A DNA stretch of 64,000 bases from Lentiprolixibacter aurantiacus (GCF_026241225.1 NZ_JAPFQP010000003.1:310001-374000), one strand, 5' to 3'. Shown: positions 7,684-15,971, numbered from the stretch's first letter. The notes: a model not told the origin generated them from the letters alone. Numbers and translations are program-made.

Positions 7684-8532
7684 TTATCTGTGATCGTTTA
7701 ACGCCAGCAATGGCATATTGTAATGGTAGCCCAATTCGTTTACCAGGGGTTTTGAGAGGATTTTACCCAGGAAAGTGTGCTTCCGGTTAATAAAGGCTAC
7801 CATATCGCTTTCCCTGCTTTCCACAAAAGCGCCGATTCCTTTGTGAACTTTGATATCTTCCAAAGTATGGAAGCTATGGTCCGAATCCTCAAGGATGGCT
7901 GCAAGCAATTCCCGGTTGCTTTCCTGTTCCCGGCTTAAGCGGGATTCCTTTTTAATGTGAAGTACACGGATAAAGGCCTGATGCAGCTTCGCAATTTCGA
8001 GCATGTAATTGAGTTCACGGCGTTTGTATGTCGCTTTGAAATCAGTAGGAAATACTATTTCCCGCGGTTGGGTATACCTGTAGTCCTGGGGTACGGCCAG
8101 CACGGGACATTCAGTTACCCCTTCCATTACGTTGATGGTATTGGTCCCGAAAATCAGACTCTCAGCACCCGTTATCCCTTTGGTGCCCATAACCACCAGG
8201 TCAATATCGTATTGGGCTATGTTGGCCTGAATGGCGTACAATAAGGAATTATAAGTGGCAATGGTGTGATATTCATGCCTGGGATTATCATTGTGAAGAT
8301 CCAGCAATTCCAGTAACCTGGCCAGGCCGGCCTCAGATTCTTTACGTGCAGATTCATAAGCGATATCACCGGGTTCCGGGGGCGTAAGGCTATCGATACT
8401 GTAACCGCTGATGCGAAATGCATTTAAAAAATAAAAATCACATGGCACATCACGATACAGGTCCACCGCATAACGCACCGCATTCAGGGCATTTTTGGAA
8501 AAATCAGTGGGCAACAGGATCCTTTTATTCAT
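7684..8532 (-). CDS. Universal stress protein, tandem UspA domains (Usp copy 1)
   Basis: A 282-residue cytosolic protein with two UspA folds. The N-terminal domain begins ILLPTDFSKNALNA and keeps the nucleotide-binding signature G-x2-G-x9-G-T (MGTKGITGAESLIFGTNT). The C-terminal domain begins IVFPTDFK but lacks the glycine motif, so only one ATP site is expected. This asymmetric layout is typical of Bacteroidota Usp proteins. It is the fourth Usp in a row on this strand; the gap to the upstream Usp is 61 bp without a recognisable promoter, so it is probably part of the operon starting at 11157. The specific ligand or partner is unknown. Confidence 0.9.
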   Translation of the reverse strand: MNKRILLPTDFSKNALNAVRYAVDLYRDVPCDFYFLNAFRISGYSIDSLTPPEPGDIAYESARKESEAGLARLLELLDLHNDNPRHEYHTIATYNSLLYAIQANIAQYDIDLVVMGTKGITGAESLIFGTNTINVMEGVTECPVLAVPQDYRYTQPREIVFPTDFKATYKRRELNYMLEIAKLHQAFIRVLHIKKESRLSREQESNRELLAAILEDSDHSFHTLEDIKVHKGIGAFVESRESDMVAFINRKHTFLGKILSKPLVNELGYHYNMPLLALNDHR

Positions 8533-8593
8533 TTTCTCTCAGAGGTTAACTTGTTAATTGTATATACATAAGCGATTTATTCCCCTTCTTTTA

Positions 8594-9454
8594 TCAATCG
8601 GCCTGAGGGATGATAAGAAACGGTACCTCCACCTCAAAGCTCATCCTCTTTATAACCCTTTCCCGCATGAGGTTTTCCAGGAAACCATGGCGATAGTAGA
8701 TCATAGATATCATACCAATGCCAAGTTCTTCCAGGAAGGTGTTGATTACTTCCGTCTTGCTAGAAAAATCAGGCATCCAGTGCACGGTATGGCGCAAATC
8801 TCTAAGGTATTCCCTCAGCGTATTTAAATTGGTCTTTTGATTGCTGGATAACCTGCCTTCTTCATTGATATGGATTATCCTTATGGCTGCCTTACAGATA
8901 CTGGCCATGAAGCACAGTGGATTCATCACTTGTGCGTCGTAATTTCGATTGTAATCGGTGGCGAAAGCAATTTCAAAGGGGATATCGCATTCCTTTTCCC
9001 TGGGAACGGCAAGCACCGGACAATCCGGCATGGCCTTTACCACATTAATGACATTGCTTCCCATAAAAACCGGGATTGCTTCCGTCTTGCCTGTGTTTCC
9101 CATCACAATGAGATCAATCTCCCTGTCTGCCACTATTTCATGGACGATATCGGGAAGGTTACCTTTCCTGGAAATGGTTTTCCTTAGGTGCTTTTCATTG
9201 GGAGCATCCAGGTTAATGCGGTGAAAATCCTTTTCAAGCCCTTCCCTGGACTCCTCCTCGAGTTGTACCAGCAGATTTCGGTTCTTTCCCTTTGCCCTGT
9301 TTGGACTGATAAGCGGAGTATTTTCGGAAAAGACATTCAGGAGGTAAATACGGCATTCTACGTCCCTGAATAATCGGGTTGCATAATACAGGGCATTATA
9401 CGCATTGTTTGAAAAATCCGTAAGAACCAGCATATTCTTCATAATGATGGGCAT
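8594..9454 (-). CDS. Universal stress protein, tandem UspA domains (Usp copy 2)
   Basis: A 286-residue protein. The first Usp domain (LVLTDFSNNAYNALYYATRLF) keeps the ATP-type motif in MGNTGKTEAIPVFMGSN. The second domain, starting IAFATDYNRNYDA, has lost the glycines. The ATG at 9454 overlaps the TAA of the upstream gene by one base (TAATG), which implies translational coupling; the ATG at 9442 aligns better with the paralogues' starts and is an alternative. It belongs to the four-Usp block of the operon from 11157. Confidence 0.9.
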   Translation of the reverse strand: MPIIMKNMLVLTDFSNNAYNALYYATRLFRDVECRIYLLNVFSENTPLISPNRAKGKNRNLLVQLEEESREGLEKDFHRINLDAPNEKHLRKTISRKGNLPDIVHEIVADREIDLIVMGNTGKTEAIPVFMGSNVINVVKAMPDCPVLAVPREKECDIPFEIAFATDYNRNYDAQVMNPLCFMASICKAAIRIIHINEEGRLSSNQKTNLNTLREYLRDLRHTVHWMPDFSSKTEVINTFLEELGIGMISMIYYRHGFLENLMRERVIKRMSFEVEVPFLIIPQAD

Positions 9455-10296
9455 TAGGTTTCATCAGGAATAACCATAAACGGTATGGTTACATGGAATC
9501 CAATTTTCTTGATTACCGGCTCTATGAATAACCGTTCCAGGAAGGTGTGTTTGTTCTGAATCATGGCAAGCAACTGAACCTCGGCCGTTTTTTGGAACTG
9601 GTTTATACCTTCTATGATTTCCTGATTGGGCACATCGTGATATCTGCAGATTCTTGAACCGATAAGGGACTCTAATTTTGCTTTATTCTCTTTCTGCTGT
9701 CTTGTAAGCTCCAATCCGGTGGAAATGTGCAGGATCTCAATGCGGGATTTATGCAAATCTGCAATATTGAATAGTGCAGAAAAATGTTTTTCAGTGTAGT
9801 CTACCTCAAAATCTGTAGGGAACAGCAATTCTTTGGGTTTCTTAAACTCAAAATCCGAAGGCACAGCGATAACCGGACATTTTGCTTTTTTAATAACGTG
9901 TACGGTATGTGTACCCAGGAAAATTTCCTTGGCACCAGTAGCTCCCTGAGTACCCATGATAACCAAATCTGCTTTCTCCTTCTCAACCATGTCCAGTACT
10001 TCATCTACCAGAACATTAAAAGCAGAATGGGTAAACATGGTGTGTCTGGGGTTATTGAACTGTGCCTCGGCCCGCTCTTTCATTTCTGCCAGCCGCTCAT
10101 CCGAATCGGTTTGATAAAAATCCCCCAGACCTATCTGGCCAGGGCTGTGCAAAACGTATTCGGTCTGATAAATGGATGGGGTAAATGTGTGCACCAAATA
10201 AAACGTACAGGGTTCGTCCTGGAAAAGCTTTGCTGCATAAGCAAAAGCGTGGTACGAATTCTCTGAAAAATCGGTAGGTATGATTATTTTTTTCAT
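9454..10296 (-). CDS. Universal stress protein, tandem UspA domains (Usp copy 3)
   Basis: A 280-residue protein. The N-terminal domain starts IIIPTDFSENSYHAFAYAAKLF, with the intact motif MGTQGATGAKEIFLGTHT. The second domain (LLFPTDFEVDY) lacks the glycine motif. It follows the upstream Usp by 15 bp and overlaps the next by one base, so it is clearly operonic. It is close in layout to copies 1, 2 and 4, and the four probably arose by tandem duplication followed by divergence. Confidence 0.9.
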   Translation of the reverse strand: MKKIIIPTDFSENSYHAFAYAAKLFQDEPCTFYLVHTFTPSIYQTEYVLHSPGQIGLGDFYQTDSDERLAEMKERAEAQFNNPRHTMFTHSAFNVLVDEVLDMVEKEKADLVIMGTQGATGAKEIFLGTHTVHVIKKAKCPVIAVPSDFEFKKPKELLFPTDFEVDYTEKHFSALFNIADLHKSRIEILHISTGLELTRQQKENKAKLESLIGSRICRYHDVPNQEIIEGINQFQKTAEVQLLAMIQNKHTFLERLFIEPVIKKIGFHVTIPFMVIPDET

Positions 10297-10311
10297 GGCA
10301 ACTGCTTTTAA

Positions 10312-11157
10312 TTAGCGTGAAAGGTTTTGCAATACCAGGAAGGGGATTTTTACATGTAATCCAAGCCAATCCAGTGTGGACTGATAAAGCATGTGTTCCA
10401 GGTGAGAATGCCTGGAATTAACCATTACCAGCAGGTCTATATCATTGTGGAGGATGTACTTGGCAATAGCCATGGTCTTATCCTTCTCCGAAGTAGTCTC
10501 AAACTTGAGATCGGCCTTATGCAGGCAGTCCTTGAGGAAGAGCCTGTTGTCTTCCTGGCGCAGGGAGGGCTGCTTAAGCGGGTCTATATAGAGCATGTGA
10601 ATGGTAGAGCGAAAGGATCCGGTCATTTCACAAAGTAATTTCAGCTCCCGCCTTTTGTAAGGCACCATATAATTAGTAGGAAACAGCAATTCCTTGGGCG
10701 GATGGTAAGTGTAGTCTTCCGGGATAGCCAGTACTGGACACTGAACATATTTCAGTACCTGAAGAGTATTGCTTCCAAAAGTGATTTCCCGGTCGTTTGT
10801 CTCACCCCTGGTACCCATAACCACAATGTCCATATTCTCCTGGTTAACCAGGTCATTAATTTCGTCGGTTAGCGTTCCGAATGCAGAAATAGTGCTAAAA
10901 TTATGTTGTGGGTTAGGTGAATATTCCTGAATAGCCGTCAGTGTTTCCTGTAACGCTTTCTTGGATTTCTGATAGGTCACCTCCTTTAGTTCTTCCAGAA
11001 AACTCCGCTTTACTACCCGATCCTGCTGATATACCTCATCTGCATAGGCGTGAATGATATAAATATTACTGCGCTCGTACTTGAAAATCTGACAGGCATA
11101 TTTCAGCGCATTTAAGGCATTTTCCGAAAAATCCGTAGGTACAACTATTTTTCTCAT
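10312..11157 (-). CDS. Universal stress protein, tandem UspA domains (Usp copy 4), first gene of the Usp operon
   Basis: A 281-residue protein beginning IVVPTDFSENALNALKYACQIF. The ATP-type motif is MGTRGETNDREITFGSNT. The C-terminal domain (LLFPTNYMVPYKRREL) is degenerate. It is the promoter-proximal gene of a likely seven-gene unit (four Usp, the 148-residue protein, the ATP-cone nuclease, the beta-CASP nuclease). Its promoter contains the palindrome at 11219-11232 shared with the divergent thioredoxin gene; the predicted leader is about 28 nt. Confidence 0.9.
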   Translation of the reverse strand: MRKIVVPTDFSENALNALKYACQIFKYERSNIYIIHAYADEVYQQDRVVKRSFLEELKEVTYQKSKKALQETLTAIQEYSPNPQHNFSTISAFGTLTDEINDLVNQENMDIVVMGTRGETNDREITFGSNTLQVLKYVQCPVLAIPEDYTYHPPKELLFPTNYMVPYKRRELKLLCEMTGSFRSTIHMLYIDPLKQPSLRQEDNRLFLKDCLHKADLKFETTSEKDKTMAIAKYILHNDIDLLVMVNSRHSHLEHMLYQSTLDWLGLHVKIPFLVLQNLSR

Positions 11158-11188
11158 ATCTGGCTTGCTGAAGGAGATTGACTGTCAT

Positions 11189-11262
11189 TAAAATTAGTCC
11201 AGTAGCCTTTTTTAAACCATGATATTAATCAGTTCATTTCCAGCGCTAATTGGATACCTTAG
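11189..11262. promoter_or_regulatory. Stress-regulon promoter 3, symmetric and bidirectional (Usp operon and thioredoxin)
   Basis: A single palindrome, ATGATATTAATCAG (11219-11232), lies between two divergent genes. On the minus strand a -7 element TAATTTTA occupies 11196-11189; on the plus strand TACCTTAG occupies 11255-11262. Both -7 centres are exactly 33 bp from the palindrome centre (11225.5). One bound dimer could therefore activate both directions. Predicted starts are near 11185 (minus) and 11266 (plus). Confidence 0.75.
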
Positions 11263-11279
11263 CCCTGAAAAAAAAGGAA

Positions 11280-11576
11280 ATGAAAAGTAGTTTTAAAAAA
11301 TTGATTTCTGGCGACATTCCAGTTCTGGTCGATTTCCATGCGCTGTGGTGTGGACCCTGCAAAATGCTGGCTCCTGTACTCAAAGAGGTCAAGGAAGAAC
11401 TTGGTGACAAAGTGAAGATTGTAAAGATCGATGTGGATCAAAATCAAACCCTGGCAAATCGCTACCAGGTTCGGGGAGTGCCCACCATGATGCTTTTTAA
11501 AAATGGGCAGATGGTATGGAGGCAGTCCGGACTGCTTCCCAAAGAGCAAATCCTCAACGCCATAAGCGCAGCATAA
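11280..11576 (+). CDS. Thioredoxin
   Basis: A 98-residue cytosolic thioredoxin with the redox motif WCGPC and the cis-proline in RGVPTMMLF. It reduces protein disulfides using thioredoxin reductase. The frame runs back to a TTG at 11250, but that region coincides with the predicted -7 element (11255-11262), so the ATG at 11280, with AAGGAA just before it, is the better start. It is monocistronic, ends in the hairpin at 11578, and is divergent from the Usp operon. It is probably an auxiliary stress-induced thioredoxin rather than the main housekeeping copy. Confidence 0.92.
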   Translation: MKSSFKKLISGDIPVLVDFHALWCGPCKMLAPVLKEVKEELGDKVKIVKIDVDQNQTLANRYQVRGVPTMMLFKNGQMVWRQSGLLPKEQILNAISAA

Positions 11577-11577
11577 A

Positions 11578-11601
11578 AAAAGGCCTTATTCGTGGCCTTT
11601 T
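11578..11601. terminator. Bidirectional terminator between thioredoxin and Usp copy 5
   Basis: AAAAGGCC (11578-11585) pairs with GGCCTTTT (11594-11601) around an 8-nt loop. The flanking A and T runs serve both strands, and the site lies between two convergent genes. Confidence 0.8.
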
Positions 11602-11606
11602 ATAAA

Positions 11607-12446
11607 TTATTCATGAAGTACAAGGAAGGGAATCTCGATGTGATAGCTGATCTCTTCAACAGCAGGACGGAACAAAATTCGTTGAAAGAAATTAAGGTTT
11701 TTGGCCACCATGGCAATCATGTCTATATCCCGGCTCTCTACAAAGCACTGTACTGCCGTTTCAAGCTTGGCCCCGGTGAGCGTATGAAAACTATGTTCAA
11801 CTTCCCTTAGGTAGTCATGCAGAAAATCCTTGTTTTGCAATTGTTCGCGCGTTAGTTCTTCACCACGCCTGGTTATATGGAGCACCCTCAGACTAGCTTC
11901 ATTTCTATTTACCATGCCAATCAATGTATCCAGCACCTTGATATCATAATTGATGTAATAATCTGTGGGGAAAGCTATCTCCCTGGGGATTTTATACCTT
12001 GCCTGTTCAGGGACTGCCAGCAACGGACACTTAACCTTTGTAATAACATCTCCCGTATTACTGCCCAGGGAAACTTTTTTAAGCCCCGAAGCGCCCTTGG
12101 TACCCATAATTACGAGGTCAATATGCTTATCCTCAACTTCTCGTTTTATGCTGTCTACGAAAAAATCGTAAAGCGAAATGGTCATAAACGTATGGAGGTC
12201 ATTATGCAAGCTCTTATTTATCTTCTCCAGTAATTCCTTCAGGCTCTTTTCACTTTCTGCAAGCATGGTTTCCCTTAGCATATGGGTGCTTGCCTTTACT
12301 GAAGTTCCTGCACCAGAATAGGGTGGCAAAGGATTCACGTGAAGCAAATAAATTGTACAACGTTCTTTGCGAAACAATTCCAAACCATATGTGAGGGCAT
12401 TCCAGGCGTTTTGGGAAAAATCGGTAGGTATGAGTATGCGTAACAT
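11607..12446 (-). CDS. Universal stress protein, tandem UspA domains (Usp copy 5)
   Basis: A 279-residue protein with a first domain beginning ILIPTDFSQNAWNALTYGLELF and nucleotide motif MGTKGASGLKKVSLGSNT. The second domain (IAFPTDYYINYDIKV) lacks the motif. It is a single-gene unit: its own palindrome promoter is upstream at 12468-12511 and the terminator at 11578 is downstream. It lies between thioredoxin and the REC-cNMP-HTH regulator, and points away from the regulator. Confidence 0.9.
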   Translation of the reverse strand: MLRILIPTDFSQNAWNALTYGLELFRKERCTIYLLHVNPLPPYSGAGTSVKASTHMLRETMLAESEKSLKELLEKINKSLHNDLHTFMTISLYDFFVDSIKREVEDKHIDLVIMGTKGASGLKKVSLGSNTGDVITKVKCPLLAVPEQARYKIPREIAFPTDYYINYDIKVLDTLIGMVNRNEASLRVLHITRRGEELTREQLQNKDFLHDYLREVEHSFHTLTGAKLETAVQCFVESRDIDMIAMVAKNLNFFQRILFRPAVEEISYHIEIPFLVLHE

Positions 12447-12467
12447 GCCGGTATTTATTGATCAGCA

Positions 12468-12511
12468 TAAAAGTAGCACCCCAAAGGCAGCCGCAAAATG
12501 ATACTGATCAT
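12468..12511 (-). promoter_or_regulatory. Stress-regulon promoter 4 for Usp copy 5
   Basis: The palindrome ATGATACTGATCAT (12498-12511) has perfect outer arms. Exactly 22 nt downstream on the minus strand is TACTTTTA (12475-12468). The predicted start near 12464 gives a leader of about 18 nt. Confidence 0.75.
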
Positions 12512-12532
12512 GTAGGGCAGTTGTTTTGTATA

Positions 12533-13582
12533 CTAGCTCATGTTGCGCAGGCCTTCAACATCCAGAATCCTGATGTCCCGGTCGCAAATATCGATGAGGC
12601 CTTCCTTTTTAAAACTGGAAAGCGTTCGGATTAAGGTCTCCGTGGCCATTCCGGCTACACCGGCCAGGTCGCTCCTTAAAATATGAATAGGCCCCTTAAC
12701 GTTGGATTGCAGCTTATCGGCAAACCTCAATAGGGTATTGGCGGTCTTCTTACGAACCGAGCCATAAGCCATTTGAAGTAATTGTTCCCTGGCTTCAGTA
12801 AGGCTTTCAGACATGAGCTGCATCAATTCCAGTACCAGCTCGGGATTGTTCTGCAGTACTTCCTTGAGGGCAGTTTTATTGATGCCTACACAGCGGGTGT
12901 CTTCCATGGCTGTGGCAAACTCCGGATAGGGAATATTCCGTGTAAAATTAGTGAGCCCGAAAAAATCGTCCGGCCTGTGGATGCCAGTGATGAGTTCTTT
13001 TCCCTGTTCATCCAGTTTATGGGTTTTGACCACTCCGGTAAGCACCAGGTAAACGGTATTGGAATTATCTCCTTCCCGGTAAATGGCATCCCCCAGACTA
13101 AACTCAAAATCCATCCCATTGTCGTAAATAAAGTTTTTGAGTTCATTTAGGTTACTTACCACCTCTTCAGCAGCCTCTTCTGAGGCTGCTTCCTCATCCA
13201 TATCCCTGAGTATGGCCATTTTAGCAATTCTACTTTCTATGGCCCCTATCAGTTCTGCTTCTTCAAAAGGTTTAGTCAGATAATCATCCGCTCCCAGTTC
13301 CATGCCTTTTCGAACATCGCTCCGCTCAGTTTTGGCCGATAGAAAAATAAAAGGTATCCCCCGCGTTTCTTCATTCCCGGAAAGGGCTTTCAGGACTGCA
13401 TAACCGTCCATTTCGGGCATCATGATATCACAGACCACTACATCCGGCTTCTGTTCCATGGCAAGACGCACACCAGCGCTGCCATTGGGAGCAGTAAATA
13501 CAAGGTAATTGGACAACTCCAGCAGCTCCGCCGTGCTTTCCCGCAAAACGGTATCATCTTCTACCAGCAACACTTTCTTCAT
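12533..13582 (-). CDS. Response regulator: REC domain fused to a Crp/Fnr-type cNMP-binding and HTH module
   Basis: A 349-residue cytosolic transcription factor. Residues 1-120 form a receiver with acidic pocket EDD (8-10), phospho-acceptor Asp52 in CDIMMPEMDG, and the conserved Lys in YLTKPF. Residues about 150-270 form a cNMP-binding-like barrel (FSLGDAIYREGDNSNTVYLVLTGVV). Residues about 280-345 form a Crp-type winged helix with recognition helix ATETLIRTLSSFKKEG, keeping the E-x3-R pair that reads TGA half-sites. No Fnr-type Fe-S cysteine cluster is present. It is the only Crp/Fnr protein in the window and the best candidate to bind the nine TGA-N6-TCA palindromes around it. The gene has no palindrome of its own. 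The PAS kinase lies 57 bp upstream on the same strand. Confidence 0.9.
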   Translation of the reverse strand: MKKVLLVEDDTVLRESTAELLELSNYLVFTAPNGSAGVRLAMEQKPDVVVCDIMMPEMDGYAVLKALSGNEETRGIPFIFLSAKTERSDVRKGMELGADDYLTKPFEEAELIGAIESRIAKMAILRDMDEEAASEEAAEEVVSNLNELKNFIYDNGMDFEFSLGDAIYREGDNSNTVYLVLTGVVKTHKLDEQGKELITGIHRPDDFFGLTNFTRNIPYPEFATAMEDTRCVGINKTALKEVLQNNPELVLELMQLMSESLTEAREQLLQMAYGSVRKKTANTLLRFADKLQSNVKGPIHILRSDLAGVAGMATETLIRTLSSFKKEGLIDICDRDIRILDVEGLRNMS

Positions 13583-13609
13583 ATCAGATACTTTGAGAAA
13601 AGGGTACTA

Positions 13610-13617
13610 CTAAGATA
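13610..13617 (-). promoter_or_regulatory. Candidate -7 element for the REC-cNMP-HTH gene
   Basis: The minus strand reads TATCTTAG 27 bp upstream of the ATG at 13582. It lies in the 57-bp gap after the kinase gene. No regulon palindrome is found 33 bp further upstream, so the regulator seems not to use its own site. Confidence 0.35.
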
Positions 13618-13639
13618 CAAATAAAAGTTCCCTTCTCTT

Positions 13640-15532
13640 TCAGGAACAGGCCTTTTCATTCAGTGGAAGTTGCACGGTAAAAGTAGTGCCTTTATTCTCT
13701 GTGCTTTCAAAATTTATGGATCCGCCCAGCGTCTCTACATGGGTTTTTACAATATTCAGGCCAATACCCGTACCCTGGGTAAGCAAGACGTTGCCCGCCC
13801 TAAAATAGCGGTCAAATATAAACTTCTGGTCTTTCTCAGGTATGCCGATACCTTCATCGCGAACCTGGAATTGCAGAGTGTCTTTTGTAACGTTTACCTG
13901 CAAATCGATAAGGGTATCCTCAGGGGAATATTTTATGGAGTTATATAAAAGATTGGTAAGGACAAGAGATACGATTTTCTCGTCCTGGCAAACAGTAAGT
14001 TCATCCACACCTTGTGGATAACTTATACGCTGTCCGACTTTCAAGATCATATTGGCGTTATAAATAACCTCATCAATGACTTTGCTCAGTGAGAATTTCG
14101 TCAGGTTATAGACTTCTTTGCCTTTTTCGAACTTCTCTATGGAAAGGAAATCGTTCAGGATATTATTGAGATGTTTCACCTCGCTTTTAATGGTCTTCAG
14201 GTGCTTTACTCTCTTCTCCTGGGCATTGACTTCACAGTATTTGCCCACCAGGGTGGCGGAGGTAAGGATGGCACTCAATGGAGTCTTGAATTCATGAGAT
14301 ACCATGGAAAGGAATTTGGTCTTCAGTTCATTTAATTCTATTTCACGGGAAAGCGCTTCTTTTAACTGTGAAGTTCTTTCTTCTACTTTGGCTTCGAGGC
14401 GCTCGGTATAGTTGCGCTTATCCGTTACATCCAGCACTATGCATACAATAACCCTTTTGTCGCCCTTGATGGAGGATTGAAAGTGTACCTCTACGGGATA
14501 CTCAGTTCCATCCTTTCTCTTTAAACTGGTTTCCAGGATGATCTTTTTGAGGCTTTTTTCGTATATGGGTTCCAGTAATTTTCGAAACTCGGCTGGTTCA
14601 TATTCGGTGAGCAGATCCAAAACCTTCATCCTGTGCAATTCCTCAAGTGAATAACCAGAGTTCCTGCATGCCCCGAAATTAGCATGCGTAAACTTCAGGC
14701 TGTCTGCATCAATAACAAATATTTCATTGAGGGATTCGTTGAATATACGGACGAGGTGATTTACCTCTGCCTGTGTTTTAACCTTCCTGGTAATATCATT
14801 TTGAATACCGATAAAATGGGTTACAATTCCGTCTTCATTCTTAATGGGGTTGATAGAAACCTCATTCCAGAATAGGGTTCCGTCCTTTTTATAATTCCGA
14901 ACCCTAACCTGACAACTTTTCCCTGTTTTGATACAGTTACGGATCTTACGGATCCCTTCCTGTTCCCGGTCGTTATTTTGCAGGAATCGGCAATTCTTGT
15001 TCAGGACTTCCGATCTGGGATAACCTGTTATTTTTTCAAAAGCCTGGTTGACATAAATAATTGGATTGTCCGGAAGTAAGGCATCGGTAATTACAATGCC
15101 GTTATGGGCAGAATCCATAGCTTGCGTCTGCAAGTCGATATTTCGCTGAATTTCTATTTCTTCGGTCATGTCCCTGACAAGGGCCAGTGCGTAATGCCTT
15201 TCATACAATTCAAAGGGGTGCAAGCTGATATTGACAGGGAATTCTTCTCCAGATTTTCGACTTGCATACAGGCACCGGTCCCGCACCATAAGGCCTTCTT
15301 TGGAAGTTTTGAAATACCTCACAGTATGGTCCTTATGGGCTTTTTTAAATCGGTCAGGAATCAGGACCAGCATTGGTTTTCCCAATAATTCCTCTGAAGT
15401 GTATCCGAAAAACTCCTGTGCATGTTTGTTGATGGAAACAATTTCGTGTTCCTGATTCACAACAACGACACCATCGGAAATTGCCTCCGAAAGCAGGTTG
15501 AAAATACTGCTGTTTTTCTCAAAGACATGCAT
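13640..15532 (-). CDS. Soluble multi-PAS sensor histidine kinase
   Basis: About 630 residues with no transmembrane segment, so it senses a cytosolic signal. Order: PAS 1 (residues about 5-120), PAS 2 with PAC (135-255; its NCRFLQNND stretch resembles the LOV-like GxNCRFLQ motif), PAS 3 (260-375), a short coiled coil, HisKA with H-box MVSHEFKTPLSA, and HATPase_c with N-box NLLYNSIKYSP, DEGIGIPEK and GTGIGLNIV. The frame continues 9 codons upstream to a TTG, but the ATG at 15532 directly follows a perfect -7 element, so it is chosen. It is next to the REC-cNMP-HTH gene on the same strand and is probably its phosphodonor. Confidence 0.9.
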   Translation of the reverse strand: MHVFEKNSSIFNLLSEAISDGVVVVNQEHEIVSINKHAQEFFGYTSEELLGKPMLVLIPDRFKKAHKDHTVRYFKTSKEGLMVRDRCLYASRKSGEEFPVNISLHPFELYERHYALALVRDMTEEIEIQRNIDLQTQAMDSAHNGIVITDALLPDNPIIYVNQAFEKITGYPRSEVLNKNCRFLQNNDREQEGIRKIRNCIKTGKSCQVRVRNYKKDGTLFWNEVSINPIKNEDGIVTHFIGIQNDITRKVKTQAEVNHLVRIFNESLNEIFVIDADSLKFTHANFGACRNSGYSLEELHRMKVLDLLTEYEPAEFRKLLEPIYEKSLKKIILETSLKRKDGTEYPVEVHFQSSIKGDKRVIVCIVLDVTDKRNYTERLEAKVEERTSQLKEALSREIELNELKTKFLSMVSHEFKTPLSAILTSATLVGKYCEVNAQEKRVKHLKTIKSEVKHLNNILNDFLSIEKFEKGKEVYNLTKFSLSKVIDEVIYNANMILKVGQRISYPQGVDELTVCQDEKIVSLVLTNLLYNSIKYSPEDTLIDLQVNVTKDTLQFQVRDEGIGIPEKDQKFIFDRYFRAGNVLLTQGTGIGLNIVKTHVETLGGSINFESTENKGTTFTVQLPLNEKACS

Positions 15533-15536
15533 ATAA

Positions 15537-15544
15537 CAAAGGTA
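15537..15544 (-). promoter_or_regulatory. -7 element of the PAS kinase gene, implying a leaderless mRNA
   Basis: The minus strand has TACCTTTG, a perfect TAnnTTTG, ending 4 nt before the ATG at 15532. If transcription starts 3-5 nt after the element, the mRNA begins at or within the start codon. Confidence 0.5.
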
Positions 15545-15658
15545 CGATTTTGCCGCCAAATGAACCCCCTCATAACCGCGTATACCGGGAATAAATTCAG
15601 AAATTTCAACCCTGTAATTCGGGTAATCGGCTTACCGGAATAAACAATATCCGGAAAC

Positions 15659-15702
15659 ATGATTTCTATCATAGGAAAAGTCTTTCTGCTCAGTTATGTT
15701 TC
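15659..15702 (+). promoter_or_regulatory. Stress-regulon promoter 5 for the 15727 gene pair
   Basis: The palindrome ATGATTTCTATCAT (15659-15672) has perfect arms and is followed after 22 nt by TATGTTTC (15695-15702). The predicted start near 15706 leaves a leader of about 21 nt. No matching -7 element lies 33 bp on the other side, so it is not bidirectional. Confidence 0.75.
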
Positions 15703-15726
15703 TGGTATACTGCAAAACCTTACAGC

Positions 15727-15969
15727 ATGGAAGCTTGTGTTCGCCTAATCAATCTAACCAATCTCAGTGACAGCAAACTTATAGAAAGGAATCTGCACAG
15801 GATACTGGATGTAAGCCTGATCAGCTTTGACCTCCAAAACAGGGCCCTTCGATTTCATTACGACGATCCGAAGGTTTACGATGAAGTTATCCGGGAATTA
15901 AAACGCCTGGGACATCCCATGGAAAAATGCCTCTATAAGGGGAAAGATTTACCACTCCAAACCTCATAA
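15727..15969 (+). CDS. Small HMA-like protein without metal-binding CxxC
   Basis: An 80-residue cytosolic protein. The pattern VRLINLTNLSDSKLIERNLHRILDVSLISFDLQNRALRFHYDDP, then VIRELKRLGHP, follows the beta-alpha-beta-beta-alpha-beta course of heavy-metal-associated domains. The usual GMTCxxC loop is replaced by NLTNLSDS, so copper-type binding is unlikely. It could be a protein-interaction module. The stop is 2 bp before the start of the TerB-like gene, and the pair is driven by the palindrome promoter at 15659-15702. Confidence 0.7.
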   Translation: MEACVRLINLTNLSDSKLIERNLHRILDVSLISFDLQNRALRFHYDDPKVYDEVIRELKRLGHPMEKCLYKGKDLPLQTS

Positions 15970-15971
15970 CT

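Noticed and set aside
11250-11279. Upstream TTG start of the thioredoxin gene
   Set aside because: It would place the start codon within or before the predicted -7 element (11255-11262); the ATG at 11280 has a purine-rich AAGGAA before it and gives the normal thioredoxin length.
12533-13582. REC-cNMP-HTH protein as an oxygen-sensing Fnr
   Set aside because: Only three scattered cysteines are present and the N-terminal Fe-S motif is replaced by a receiver domain.
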